Shown: in pieces, positions 18,291-27,391 of the stretch | Position numbering within the stretch: the first letter of the stretch is position 1 | Layout of the letters: every line of letters starts with the position of its first letter | Assembly: GCF_000970855.1 (NCBI RefSeq) | Contig: NZ_KQ034046.1 | Location: 905,755-969,754, forward strand | From: Lactobacillus helsingborgensis | GTDB taxonomy: Bacteria; Bacillota; Bacilli; Lactobacillales; Lactobacillaceae | Length of the DNA: 64,000 bases | Direction: 5' to 3' | Program-made: the position numbers and the translations under genes | The notes under the pieces: generated by a model | The model's database searches: none | What the model was told of the DNA's origin: nothing | What the model saw: only the letters and a program-made list of their open reading frames with translations

Positions 18291-18316
18291 AAAAGCAGCT
18301 CTTAGCAGCTGCTTTT
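18291..18316 (-). terminator. Terminator after degV
   Basis: AAAAGCAGCT (18291-18300) and AGCTGCTTTT (18307-18316) pair with a 6-base loop; read on the - strand the hairpin is followed by T residues just past the degV stop. Confidence 0.75.
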
Positions 18317-19193
18317 ATTTTGTTAAGTCAATTTTGTCAATATCAATCATCCAACCGATTGCAAAAGATTTTTCACCTAGGTGCGTAGCAATTACCGGGC
18401 TAAATTTAGTGACTGAAATACTTTGCTCAGGAAATTTCTCCTTTAAGAAAGTTTTCGCTTCAGCAACTTGACTACTGTCATTGGAATCGATGATAAATAG
18501 CTTGATTTTATCCTTATACGGTAGTTGATCAATTTTTTTCACAGTTAACTTCTTGATTTTAAGAAATGCTCGCTTCATTGAACGTATCTTATCAAAAGCA
18601 ACTATGTTACCATCTTTAAACGTAAGTAGTGGCTTAATATTCAGCATTGAGCCGATAAAAGCACCAGCATTGCTTAGCCGTCCTCCACGACTTAAATTAT
18701 TCAGATCGTTGACAACAAATATTTCATCAATCGTTGACCGAATTTCATCAAGATGAGTGAGAATACTCTCCAATTCGACACCGTTTTTGATCATCTTTGC
18801 CGCTGCTAAAACTAGGTTCCCTTGCAAACGCACAGTCATTCGGGTGTCTATAGGATGTAAATTATATTTAGGATTATTATCTGCGATATTGCATAGTGTC
18901 TGATAAAAGCCTGAGATACCACTTGAAAGTGTAATAGCGATGATTGCTTCATAACCTTGGTCAAGCAAGCGGTCAAAAAGGCGAATTAAACTTCCTGTAC
19001 TTGGTTGAGAGGTTTTGGGGAAGTCTGCCCCTTCACGTTGCATTTTAAAAAGCTGGTCAGAGGTAATGTCAACATTTTCCAAATATTCTTTTTTACCTAT
19101 GATAATGGGAATTGAAACAACAATGATATGGTTTTCTTCTGCCTCTTGTTTTGTTATGGCGCTAGTACTATCAGTTACTAATGCAATTTTCAT
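18315..19193 (-). CDS. DegV family fatty-acid-binding protein
   Basis: A 292-aa DegV-fold protein. The N-terminal VTDSTSAITKQEAEENHI, the KTSQPSTGSLI motif near residue 60, TLSSGISGFYQT near 88-99 and SRGGRLSNAGAFIGSMLNIKPLL around 165-187 are family signatures for binding a single fatty acid. In S. aureus such proteins (FakB) present the fatty acid to the kinase FakA; no fakA is present in this window. Lactobacilli usually carry several DegV paralogues, so the lipid specificity is not predictable. It lies between a MarR regulator and a Nudix gene on the same strand. Confidence 0.9.
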   Translation of the reverse strand: MKIALVTDSTSAITKQEAEENHIIVVSIPIIIGKKEYLENVDITSDQLFKMQREGADFPKTSQPSTGSLIRLFDRLLDQGYEAIIAITLSSGISGFYQTLCNIADNNPKYNLHPIDTRMTVRLQGNLVLAAAKMIKNGVELESILTHLDEIRSTIDEIFVVNDLNNLSRGGRLSNAGAFIGSMLNIKPLLTFKDGNIVAFDKIRSMKRAFLKIKKLTVKKIDQLPYKDKIKLFIIDSNDSSQVAEAKTFLKEKFPEQSISVTKFSPVIATHLGEKSFAIGWMIDIDKIDLTK

Positions 19194-19268
19194 CTAACTT
19201 ACCTTCCGCTTTTGTCTGTACAATATAAAAGAATTATAGCATAAAAAAGTAGGTGTTTCGACTATCAG

Positions 19269-19682
19269 CTATATAGAAGTTGATTTTTCAGTTTTCTGAA
19301 CTAACTTAGTGAAAATCTGATTTAAAAGTTTAATTTCGTCGTCTGAAAGTCCCTGTAATAAAGACTCCTCAATTTCTTTTAGAGCCTTCCTTAATTCTTC
19401 AATTTTTGCCAGGCCATGTTGATTTAACCAAACAGTTTTACTTGAATCTGTTTCAGAACGTTTAATAGTCACTAGACTCATAGTTTTTTTCTGCTGTAAT
19501 TGTCTGCTTAAAGTTGATAACGAAATTTGTAGTTTGTTAGCCAAATCCCCCATTTTTAAAGCTGTGTTGTTATTTCGGTAAAAATACAGTAATATTCTTG
19601 TTTGTGACAAATTCAACCCACATTTTCTGCTGATTTCATTTTTGATATTGCCCGCAATTGTACTAAATGATAAAACGTCCAT
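19269..19682 (-). CDS. MarR-family transcriptional regulator
   Basis: A 137-aa winged-helix regulator. The central part contains the HTH (KMGDLANKLQISLSTLSRQL, about residues 42-61) and the wing with ...VTIKRSETDSSKT..., followed by the helical dimerisation segment ending near 130. It is upstream of degV on the same strand (75 bases), so it may regulate degV or itself. The 372-bp upstream region has no other gene. The ligand is unknown. Confidence 0.83.
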   Translation of the reverse strand: MDVLSFSTIAGNIKNEISRKCGLNLSQTRILLYFYRNNNTALKMGDLANKLQISLSTLSRQLQQKKTMSLVTIKRSETDSSKTVWLNQHGLAKIEELRKALKEIEESLLQGLSDDEIKLLNQIFTKLVQKTEKSTSI

Positions 19683-20054
19683 TTAACTACCTTTTCTGAT
19701 TAAAATAAATCATAAAAAAATTTTATAAACTAAATTAAAGCAATATTATGCTTACTAAGTAGATATTAGAATAGCAGTTAAAAATTGTGAAACAATTGTG
19801 CTTAACTTTTATAGTAATATTTGTAACTATTAATTTTAGCTTATAAACATTCGCTGTGATAACTTTAAATCTATATTACCAGTATATCAAGTTTTTGCAA
19901 TGTTTTCTTTTTTGATGCGTTATAAATTAATATATTAATAGCAATACGCTATTTTAAGTTTAAGGCAATTTTGTAGTTTACAAAATGTAATTTGTCCCTT
20001 ATACATATCAGCAAATAATTGGTATAATAGAAAACGTGTTTTGAGGTGATAATT
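19683..20054. other. Intergenic region between marR and rqcH
   Basis: 372 bases of A/T-rich non-coding DNA between divergent genes. It holds a perfect palindrome ATTAATATATTAAT (19926-19939), possibly chance in such a composition, and the rqcH promoter: an extended -10 TGGTATAAT at 20020-20028. No other gene is visible. Confidence 0.6.
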
Positions 20055-21743
20055 ATGGCTTATGATGGCTTATTCATACATAGTCTGTTAAATAGTGTTA
20101 GACCTTTAGTTGTAAACGGCAGGCTTTCAAAAATATACCAGCCGTTTGCCCAGGATTTAATATTAACTTTTAGAAAAGAACGCAAAAACATTCAACTCCT
20201 GCTTTCTGCTAATGCGCAATATCCACGCTTTTATGTGACGAAACAGGCTATAGTTAATCCGGACAAAGCCCCTACTTTCGTAATGGTCTTACGCAAATAC
20301 TTAGAAGGCTCTGTCTTGCAATCGATTGATCAGGTTGGCGTTGACCGTATCGTCAATTTTAATTTTAGTAATCGTAATGAACTTGGTGATCAAGTTCAAC
20401 TGGTTTTATCGTTAGAGCTAATGGGACGTCACAGCAATGTTATTTTGTATGACAAAAAAAGTGGACAGATAATAGATCTGCTAAAACGGGTTAATCCTGA
20501 TGAAAATCGGGTTCGCTTATTGCTGCCTAAAGCAAAATATGAATTACCTCCTCTTATCCCTGGAATTAATGGTTTTAAGATTACCGAGGCAGAATTTAAT
20601 TTAAAAGCGACTGATACAGCTCCTGCAACATTAGCCAAGCAATTTGGTGGCCTTGATCGTGATGATCGCCAAGAGCTTGAGGGCTATTTAGAAGATGATT
20701 TATCATTTTCATCTTTTAAAACTTTTATGGACCAGTTCGATAAAAAAGGTGCTTTTATATTAAAAACGCCGAAAAATAAACGAAAAATTTTCCCTTATTT
20801 GCCGTATCATTTGGACTTAACAAAAGAAGCTTCCGATCCTGATTTCAACCACGCGTTAGACGAGTTTTATCAGTATCAGTCAAATCAGGACTGGGTCAAA
20901 CAAAAATCTAGTCAAATTGAACGTGTCATTAAAAATGAGCATAATAAACTGACCAAGAAAATTGTTAAGCTAAAAAAGCAGTTGGATCAAGCAGAAAATT
21001 CCGAAGGCTATAGGATTCGGGGTGAGATTCTTAATGCGAATTTAGCTCAAGTAAAACCAGGAATGAGTCAAATAGAATTACCTAATTATTACGACAATAA
21101 CAAACCAATTAAAATTAAACTTGATACCGCACTCTCTCCTGCTCGTAATGGTCAAAAGTACTTTACTAGGTATAAAAAGCTACGTGATTCAATCAAGCAT
21201 GTTAAGGAGCAAATCAGTATTGCCCAAACTAATTTAAACTATTTTGATACAATTCAAACAGCTATTGACAACGCTGAACCCCAAGATATTGACCAAATTA
21301 CTGATGAATTAACGAGTCAAGGCTATTTGAAAAAGCCACAAAAACCGAAGCGCAAAAAGAAAATTACGGAAAAAAATCTTAATAAATTCCGCATTTCATC
21401 GGGCAAGACCGTTTTGGTCGGTAAAAATAATTTACAAAATGATTGGTTAACTTTGAAGAAAGCTAATAAAACTGATATTTGGTTCCATGTCAAAAATATT
21501 CCAGGATCACATGTTATATTACAATCTAGTGAAGCAACTGATGAAGACATTAAAGAAACTGCAGAGATTGCGGCCTATTTCTCTAAAGCTAAGAATTCAG
21601 CCCACGTTCAAGTAGATTACGTGACCGACAAGCGAGTTAAAAAACCTAATGGCGCAAAGCCGGGTTTTGTAATTTATACTGGGCAAAATTCAATCGAAGT
21701 TACTCCTGAAAAAGAACGTGTTTTAAGTAAAAGAATCAAATAA
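20055..21743 (+). CDS. rqcH: RqcH (Rqc2 homologue, NFACT protein; also called FbpA)
   Basis: A 562-aa ribosome quality control factor that binds obstructed 50S subunits with peptidyl-tRNA and directs C-terminal alanine tailing. The order is NFACT-N (about 1-180: RLSKIYQPFAQDLI), helix-hairpin-helix and long coiled-coil middle (about 280-410: KLTKKIVKLKKQLDQAE), then NFACT-R near 450-540 with the conserved DIWFHVKNIPGSHV. Older annotations call this a fibronectin-binding protein. I chose the ATG at 20055 because GAGGTG lies 6 bases upstream; the in-frame GTG at 20046 overlaps that site. Monocistronic, ended by a bidirectional terminator. Confidence 0.93.
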   Translation: MAYDGLFIHSLLNSVRPLVVNGRLSKIYQPFAQDLILTFRKERKNIQLLLSANAQYPRFYVTKQAIVNPDKAPTFVMVLRKYLEGSVLQSIDQVGVDRIVNFNFSNRNELGDQVQLVLSLELMGRHSNVILYDKKSGQIIDLLKRVNPDENRVRLLLPKAKYELPPLIPGINGFKITEAEFNLKATDTAPATLAKQFGGLDRDDRQELEGYLEDDLSFSSFKTFMDQFDKKGAFILKTPKNKRKIFPYLPYHLDLTKEASDPDFNHALDEFYQYQSNQDWVKQKSSQIERVIKNEHNKLTKKIVKLKKQLDQAENSEGYRIRGEILNANLAQVKPGMSQIELPNYYDNNKPIKIKLDTALSPARNGQKYFTRYKKLRDSIKHVKEQISIAQTNLNYFDTIQTAIDNAEPQDIDQITDELTSQGYLKKPQKPKRKKKITEKNLNKFRISSGKTVLVGKNNLQNDWLTLKKANKTDIWFHVKNIPGSHVILQSSEATDEDIKETAEIAAYFSKAKNSAHVQVDYVTDKRVKKPNGAKPGFVIYTGQNSIEVTPEKERVLSKRIK

Positions 21744-21780
21744 AAACGAGGATGAACAGATCATCCTCGTTTCTTTTTCT
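21744..21780. terminator. Bidirectional terminator between rqcH and carB
   Basis: AAACGAGGATGA (21744-21755) and TCATCCTCGTTT (21761-21772), perfect 12-bp stem with T-rich tail; serves the convergent rqcH and carB. Confidence 0.88.
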
Positions 21781-21781
21781 G

Positions 21782-24700
21782 TTAAATCGGTTGCGTTGTT
21801 AAAGACAGTGATTCTAAAACAGATAAAATGAGTTCGGAAGTCTCAATACTAGAAAATACAGGGATATTTTGATTGAGAGCTTCATCTCTTATTCTAATGG
21901 CATCATCACTGGCAGAATCTGATAAATTAGTAATGTTAATAACCATGTCAATTTTATGCTGTCTTATTTTACTTAATAGACTACTTGAACCACAGTTAAT
22001 TTTTGATGCAATTCCCGTTGTGATACCAGCTTCAGCTAAGCAATTAGCCGTCCCCTCCGTCGCAATTATTTTAAAACCTAAACGGTAAAATCGTTGGGCC
22101 AATTCTGTTACTTTTTTCTTATCCTCGTCTCGTACTGAAATAAAGATCGTGCCAAAACTGGGAATACGTAAACCACTGGCTTCATAGCCTTTATACAAAG
22201 CTTTCGCTAGCTCAGTGTCTCGGCCCATAACTGATCCCGAAGACTTCATCTTTGAATCGAAGGTATTTTCACTCTGGTAGTCAATATATGAGAAAACGGG
22301 CATTTTGACAAAAATAAAATTATTTGAATGCCACAAGCTATTCTTAAATCCTAATTCGGGCAAATTACCACCAATAAGCACCTCTGTGGCACACTCAGTT
22401 ATGTCTTGACCGAGTGCTTTAGAGAGAAAAGCGATGTTATGTCCCGCATAGGGCTTGATTTGAAGTAGATAAATTTTCTTTTCTACAATCAAAAAATGAA
22501 GTGTAAAAATGCCCCGCATTTTCAAACGTTTAACTAGCGCAATGGTAAAGTCGGTTAAGTGCTTTTTACCAGTTTTTGCTAGATTTTGTGGTTTAAAAAC
22601 TGCAATGGAATCAGATGCATGAGATCCGGTTTGTTCTAAATGCTCAATAATACCGGGGATAGTTACATTCTGTCCATCCGATATAGCAGTAATCTCATAT
22701 TTATTGCCTTCAATAAAATGGGATAAACTAACTTTAGAAAGCTGATTTTCGTGCAAATACTTTTTAAGAGCAGGTAAATCATAAACTACAGCAGACTTTT
22801 GTTTAACCCCCATATTGTTAAAACCGCCAATTAAGATTGGAAAACCATGCTCATTAATAAATTTTTTAGCCTCAGACTTATCTACTGTGGTTAAAAGCTT
22901 ATTTTGGTTTAAGTTCTTTAACGGCTTATTAAGTATCTGTTCAATTCGATCTTTAGGATTAATATCACCGCTACCTATGATGTTCAATCCATTTTCAATC
23001 AATTTTTTACATAAAGCGTTAATTTCTTTTCCCGAAAATTGAATTAACACGTTTTGGATATGCTCTTTTTCGGCGATATGGAGAATACTTTCAACTGTAA
23101 TTGGTTCAAAATAGACCTTGTCTGTCCTTTTATAACTAATAGCAACAGATTCGTCGTTATTTGATAGTAAAACAGTGTCATAATTATTTTTATGTAAAGT
23201 ATCTAGAGCATGACTAATCATATAGTCGAATTCACTCGTAACTGAAACTTGTGAAGGCAGCATACCGACCACTAGCACCTTCTTGCGTGCTGTGAGAGGA
23301 ATGCTTTCGTCTTGAACGCCAAAAGCACCGTAATATGCGTTTACCAAAGGCTTAATGGTTCCTGCTGTACCATCTATTTGCTGGTAGGCTGGCTTTAAGT
23401 GCAGCTTTTCCAGTCGTTTTTTAATGGCACTAACACTGATATGAGCCACTTGAGAAATTAAGACGTTGCGAAAACCCCTTTTTTTCGCTTCAAGCAATAA
23501 ATTATCCGTTAATGCCTCATCAGACAGTTTCTGAGCAATTTTAACTATATTTTCAAGCTTCTGAAAATAAACTGGATGAATATGGATAATGTCCTGCAAT
23601 TCATTGTAATTAAAGCCTTTAGCTATTGCAGCTAACAATTTAATTAAATGTAATTCATCGGGATGTCTTAAATCATCTATGATTTCTGACTTGTCTTTAG
23701 CTTTTTCACTGCGAAAGACGTTAATTGACATCTTGACGTTAACAGTTGAAGCTAAGCCTTTTAAAAAAGCTGATTCAAAGTTAGTACCTATTCCAATTGC
23801 TTCACCGCTGGCCTGCATCTTTGTTCCTAAAAGATAGTGATTACTACCTGATTGTGTTAGTGACCAGAAAGGCATTCTAATAGCTACTTTATCTAAAGTA
23901 GGTTCTACTGCAGCATTTAGTCCTGATAATGGATCTGTAATTTCATCTAAACGATAACCCAGTGCGATTTTGCAGACAATGTAGCCTAAACTATATAGTC
24001 CTACTCTTTTGGCCCAAATTGCACTGCGCGTTAATCTGGGTTTGATTGACAAAATTTTGACCGCAAACTTTGTACCCTCATGTTTAACAGCAAAATGAAT
24101 ATTTAAAATTCCCACGATTTGAAGATTGTTAGCAATTTTTTTAGCAATTGTGCGGATTTGTTGTACTTGATCATTGTTGAGTGTCAAAGCCGGCATTACT
24201 GTTGCCGAGTCACCAGCATTAATGCCTACAGATTCAATAGTATCTGCTAAATTAGTAAAAAGAACATTGCCGGAACTGTCACGAATGACATTGGCAATGA
24301 CCTCGCCCCAAGTAGAAAGGTCTTCAGATAAATGATAGTTGCTATACGAAAAACGCTCTTTTTGTTGCTCTTTCTTCAGGTAATTCAGCAAATCAGCCAG
24401 ATTTTCAAAAACAATTTGCTCATTATGAGATGACTGATTTTCTTTGATTAGCATAAGCGGGAATTGAACTTGTTCAGAAATTTGTTTTTCTAAGTTATCA
24501 ACTCTAAAGTCAGTTAAATTCCAATATTTGTTAACTTCAATATTATTAGCTGTTAAAAAAGCATTCATTTTCTGATGGTTGTCCATCATCAGAGTTTGGT
24601 TATTGAGAGTCAGCAACTTAACTCCCATTTGTTGTAATATACCGTCTTTAACCAATTCACGTGTTATTTTTAAACCTGTTGTAGAACCGTATGCCGAAAT

Positions 24701-24958
24701 TATAGCATTAGGTTCTTCCATACGGATTATGCGCTTAAGAAATTCCAACGTCATTGGTTCAAGATAAACGGTTAATCCCGACTTTTTGTCAGTAGAAACA
24801 GTTGCCGGATTGGGATTAACTAAAACAATCTGAATGTCTTCTTCAAAAAGTGCTTTGATTGCGTCATTAACTAACAAGTCAGTTTCGGAAACCTTGCCAA
24901 CTAAGGTTGGACCAGATCCAATAATTAACACTTTATCTAAATCATTTGCTAAAGGCAT
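21782..24958 (-). CDS. carB: Carbamoyl-phosphate synthase large subunit homologue, active sites degenerate
   Basis: A full-length 1058-aa CarB with the normal order: two ATP-grasp halves (about 1-400 and 550-930), an oligomerisation region between, and a C-terminal MGS-like allosteric domain (about 935-1058). The fold is clear (VLIIGSGPTLVG, VLVNPNPATVSTD, GDSATVMPALTL), but residues that bind ATP and metal in E. coli CarB are replaced: R169 by K172, Q285 by H288, E299 by S304, N301 by K306 in the first half; R715 by G711, Q829 by H821, E841 by Q833, N843 by K835, R845 by Y837 in the second. Both glycine-rich loops are lost. There is no stop or frameshift. Synthesis of carbamoyl phosphate is unlikely. 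Last gene of lspA-rluD-carA-carB. Confidence 0.85.
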   Translation of the reverse strand: MPLANDLDKVLIIGSGPTLVGKVSETDLLVNDAIKALFEEDIQIVLVNPNPATVSTDKKSGLTVYLEPMTLEFLKRIIRMEEPNAIISAYGSTTGLKITRELVKDGILQQMGVKLLTLNNQTLMMDNHQKMNAFLTANNIEVNKYWNLTDFRVDNLEKQISEQVQFPLMLIKENQSSHNEQIVFENLADLLNYLKKEQQKERFSYSNYHLSEDLSTWGEVIANVIRDSSGNVLFTNLADTIESVGINAGDSATVMPALTLNNDQVQQIRTIAKKIANNLQIVGILNIHFAVKHEGTKFAVKILSIKPRLTRSAIWAKRVGLYSLGYIVCKIALGYRLDEITDPLSGLNAAVEPTLDKVAIRMPFWSLTQSGSNHYLLGTKMQASGEAIGIGTNFESAFLKGLASTVNVKMSINVFRSEKAKDKSEIIDDLRHPDELHLIKLLAAIAKGFNYNELQDIIHIHPVYFQKLENIVKIAQKLSDEALTDNLLLEAKKRGFRNVLISQVAHISVSAIKKRLEKLHLKPAYQQIDGTAGTIKPLVNAYYGAFGVQDESIPLTARKKVLVVGMLPSQVSVTSEFDYMISHALDTLHKNNYDTVLLSNNDESVAISYKRTDKVYFEPITVESILHIAEKEHIQNVLIQFSGKEINALCKKLIENGLNIIGSGDINPKDRIEQILNKPLKNLNQNKLLTTVDKSEAKKFINEHGFPILIGGFNNMGVKQKSAVVYDLPALKKYLHENQLSKVSLSHFIEGNKYEITAISDGQNVTIPGIIEHLEQTGSHASDSIAVFKPQNLAKTGKKHLTDFTIALVKRLKMRGIFTLHFLIVEKKIYLLQIKPYAGHNIAFLSKALGQDITECATEVLIGGNLPELGFKNSLWHSNNFIFVKMPVFSYIDYQSENTFDSKMKSSGSVMGRDTELAKALYKGYEASGLRIPSFGTIFISVRDEDKKKVTELAQRFYRLGFKIIATEGTANCLAEAGITTGIASKINCGSSSLLSKIRQHKIDMVINITNLSDSASDDAIRIRDEALNQNIPVFSSIETSELILSVLESLSLTTQPI

Positions 24959-24960
24959 AA

Positions 24961-26016
24961 TTACACCATCATCTTTACGAAATTATCAAATATTGGCAGA
25001 GCATCGAGACTACCTGGAGCACCTTCCGCATTAAAAGCAGTTCCAATCACCTTATTTGCTTTATTGCTAAAACCTGCCAGCAGTTCGCTGTGGAGATCAT
25101 AAAATTCGTTTTCCATGGCGAATTGAACACTGCTAGGTAAAACTAACTGGTCAATATTCATAGCAACCTGCCAAATTTGATTTGAATTTTGCTCTATCAC
25201 GGGAAAGTTAATTCCGTTATATACTTGCGGTAAATCAACTAATTCGAATTTCAAAAAATCACTTAATGCCAAGAAACCCAAGCCAATTCCCCATATAGGG
25301 ATTTGACCATAAAAAGCATTCAAGATCGGTTCAAGATCTTCTCTAAGCTCGTCTACTCTGCCGGGTCCACCAGAAATGATTATACCCTGCGGACGTAAAT
25401 TTTTAATGTCAGGAACTGACACATTATAAGGCAAGACGGTGGCGTTAACTTTACGCAAAGACAGCTCTCTGAGCATTGAATGTTTTAAACCCAAATCAAT
25501 AATGGCCACGGTTTTGCCCACATTAGGAACAGCATAAGCATTTTTAGTGGAAACACTAGCTGATTTATTTTTCGGTAAAACCAATGCTCTTATTTGATCA
25601 AAGGCATGCTCATCATTGGTATCCATAATTGAAGCTTTGATAGTTTTCTCTTTATTTAAAAGATGAACTAAAGCCCTCGTATCCACGTTATAAATAGCAG
25701 GGATATTTTTTTCTTTTAAAAATGAGTCCAAATCTTGAAAATTTTCGCTATCAGAAATATTTTGAGCAACATCATTAGCAATGATACCCTTCACGGTCGG
25801 GTTAATGCTTTCATAATCAATTGCATTAATGCCGTTTCCCCCAATCATTGGAGCAGTGTACACTAAAATCTTACCGGTATTGGTTGGATCTGTTAAAGCT
25901 TCCTGATAGCCAAAATTACCTGTTTGAATGGCTAGTTCGCCCGTCGAAATAATTGAAGCTCCTAACCCTTCTCCAGGGAAATAATTGCCATCTTCAAGAA
26001 TTAAATATCTTTTCAT
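24961..26016 (-). CDS. carA: Carbamoyl-phosphate synthase small subunit homologue, glutaminase triad lost
   Basis: A 351-aa CarA with both domains in place: the N-terminal domain (about 1-150; FGYQEALTDPTNTGKI is well kept) and the class I glutamine amidotransferase domain (about 165-350). In active homologues the nucleophile elbow reads GICLGHQ; here it is GIGLGFL (243-249), so the catalytic Cys is Gly245 (codon 25282-25284, GGC). The HPE motif is N329-A330-E331, so the catalytic His is Asn; SNGPGDP has become SGGPGRV. It should not hydrolyse glutamine. Starts 4 bases after rluD and ends 2 bases before carB, so translation is coupled. Length is normal and no stop interrupts it. Confidence 0.87.
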   Translation of the reverse strand: MKRYLILEDGNYFPGEGLGASIISTGELAIQTGNFGYQEALTDPTNTGKILVYTAPMIGGNGINAIDYESINPTVKGIIANDVAQNISDSENFQDLDSFLKEKNIPAIYNVDTRALVHLLNKEKTIKASIMDTNDEHAFDQIRALVLPKNKSASVSTKNAYAVPNVGKTVAIIDLGLKHSMLRELSLRKVNATVLPYNVSVPDIKNLRPQGIIISGGPGRVDELREDLEPILNAFYGQIPIWGIGLGFLALSDFLKFELVDLPQVYNGINFPVIEQNSNQIWQVAMNIDQLVLPSSVQFAMENEFYDLHSELLAGFSNKANKVIGTAFNAEGAPGSLDALPIFDNFVKMMV

Positions 26017-26020
26017 TTAG

Positions 26021-26944
26021 TCACTTTTTTCTTAATTCCGTCAGTCTTTCTAAAAAGATTTGCGGAGGCTCAACCTTAAATTCGAGCCATTTACCTGAAT
26101 GTGGTTGCTTAAAACCTAAAATTTGAGCATGCAAAAATTGTCCGTGGCCTTTTAAACTATGTTGGGGACCATATAGTGGATCACCAGCAACTGGATGACC
26201 AATATATGAAAGATGTACCCTGATTTGATGGGTACGGCCAGTTTCAAGGCGACACTCAATTAGACTATAATTTTGAAATTGTTCGAGTACAGTGAAATGT
26301 GTGACAGCCTCTTTACCATTTTCAACTACTGCCATCTTTTTACGGTTAAAGTGATCGCGTCCAATAGGAGCGTTTATTACCCCCGATTTTTCAGAAAAAT
26401 TACCGTGAACAATTGCCAAATATAACCTTTTATTAGTTTTATGTGCTAATTGATTTTCTAAGCTTTCACGTGCAAAACTATTTTTAGCTACCATTAATAA
26501 ACCCGAAGTATCTTTGTCAATGCGATGAACAATTCCAGGACGAAAACCTTCAGGACTTTGTGCTAAATTTTTGGTATGAAATAGCAGTGCATTAACAAGT
26601 GTATGATCTGGATGTCCAGCCGCTGGATGGACCACCATTCCCTGAGGTTTGTTAACCACAAGGACATCTTGATCTTCATATATAATATCGAGCGGTATAT
26701 CCTCTGGTATCATAGCTAGTGGTTTTAGTTGCGGAATAGTAACAACAATTAAGTCGTTTTTTTGTACTTTATAAGAAGGTTTAACAACCTTATCATTTAC
26801 CAAAATATTTTTATCACGCAATAATTCCTGGATTCTTGTCCGCGATAAGTTTGGAATTTTACTTGCAAGTAAACTGTCTAATCTACCCTGTTCGTCTTTG
26901 ATTATGAATTGGTATTTATCAGGCATTATTTTTTTCACTTTCAT
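26021..26944 (-). CDS. rluD: 23S rRNA pseudouridine synthase, RluD family
   Basis: A 307-aa RluA/RluD-type enzyme that isomerises uridines in large-subunit rRNA. The N-terminal S4 RNA-binding domain (about 15-75: GRLDSLLASKIPNLSRTRIQ) is followed by the catalytic domain with VHRIDKDTSGLLMVAK (about residues 138-153), whose Asp is the catalytic residue, and the ETGRTHQIRVHL motif near 226. Translation could begin at the second Met (MPDKYQF). It overlaps the end of lspA by 26 bases. In Bacillus lspA-rluD precedes the pyr operon, which fits carAB following here. Confidence 0.93.
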   Translation of the reverse strand: MKVKKIMPDKYQFIIKDEQGRLDSLLASKIPNLSRTRIQELLRDKNILVNDKVVKPSYKVQKNDLIVVTIPQLKPLAMIPEDIPLDIIYEDQDVLVVNKPQGMVVHPAAGHPDHTLVNALLFHTKNLAQSPEGFRPGIVHRIDKDTSGLLMVAKNSFARESLENQLAHKTNKRLYLAIVHGNFSEKSGVINAPIGRDHFNRKKMAVVENGKEAVTHFTVLEQFQNYSLIECRLETGRTHQIRVHLSYIGHPVAGDPLYGPQHSLKGHGQFLHAQILGFKQPHSGKWLEFKVEPPQIFLERLTELRKK

Positions 26945-27383
26945 CCAAAAATAAGAGATAAATAAACACCATAATTATTCCAATCGTGATGGCAGAGTCA
27001 GCAATATTAAAAATATTAAAATGAATAAAGTCGACTTGGATCATATCAATGACATACTTTAAGTGTATACGGTCAATTAGATTCCCGATAATACCACCTA
27101 AAACTAAGGCTACCCCAGAGCTGAAAATCTTGCTATTAAAATTTTTTCTTAGCAGATAATATAAACAAACCACAATGGCAATTGCACTAATCAGGTAAAA
27201 AAGTCCCATTTGACCAGGTAAAATATTCCAGGCAGCTCCCTCATTTTGAATATATGTCAATGAAAAAACATGCGGAATAACCTGATGAGTTTCTCCCAGT
27301 TGATAGTTATTGACTATAAAAAACTTTAAAGCTTGATCTGAAGCAACAACTAGTAATGAAATTAATAAATAAAAAAATTGCAT
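26919..27383 (-). CDS. lspA: Lipoprotein signal peptidase LspA
   Basis: Membrane aspartyl protease that removes the signal peptide from diacylated prolipoproteins. The 154-aa protein has four hydrophobic segments. The motifs NEGAAWNIL (47-55), GNLIDRI (100-106), VIDMI (111-115) and FNIADSAI (125-132) are present; D113 and D129 match the catalytic pair. It is first in the lspA-rluD-carA-carB unit and lies just downstream of fhs on the same strand, with only 8 bases between, so fhs may be transcribed into it. Confidence 0.94.
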   Translation of the reverse strand: MQFFYLLISLLVVASDQALKFFIVNNYQLGETHQVIPHVFSLTYIQNEGAAWNILPGQMGLFYLISAIAIVVCLYYLLRKNFNSKIFSSGVALVLGGIIGNLIDRIHLKYVIDMIQVDFIHFNIFNIADSAITIGIIMVFIYLLFLDESEKNNA

Positions 27384-27391
27384 TGATAAAA

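Noticed and set aside
21782-26016. carA and carB as frameshifted or truncated pseudogenes
   Set aside because: Both frames are continuous, of normal length and tightly spaced; only active-site residues are changed, so they are listed as genes.
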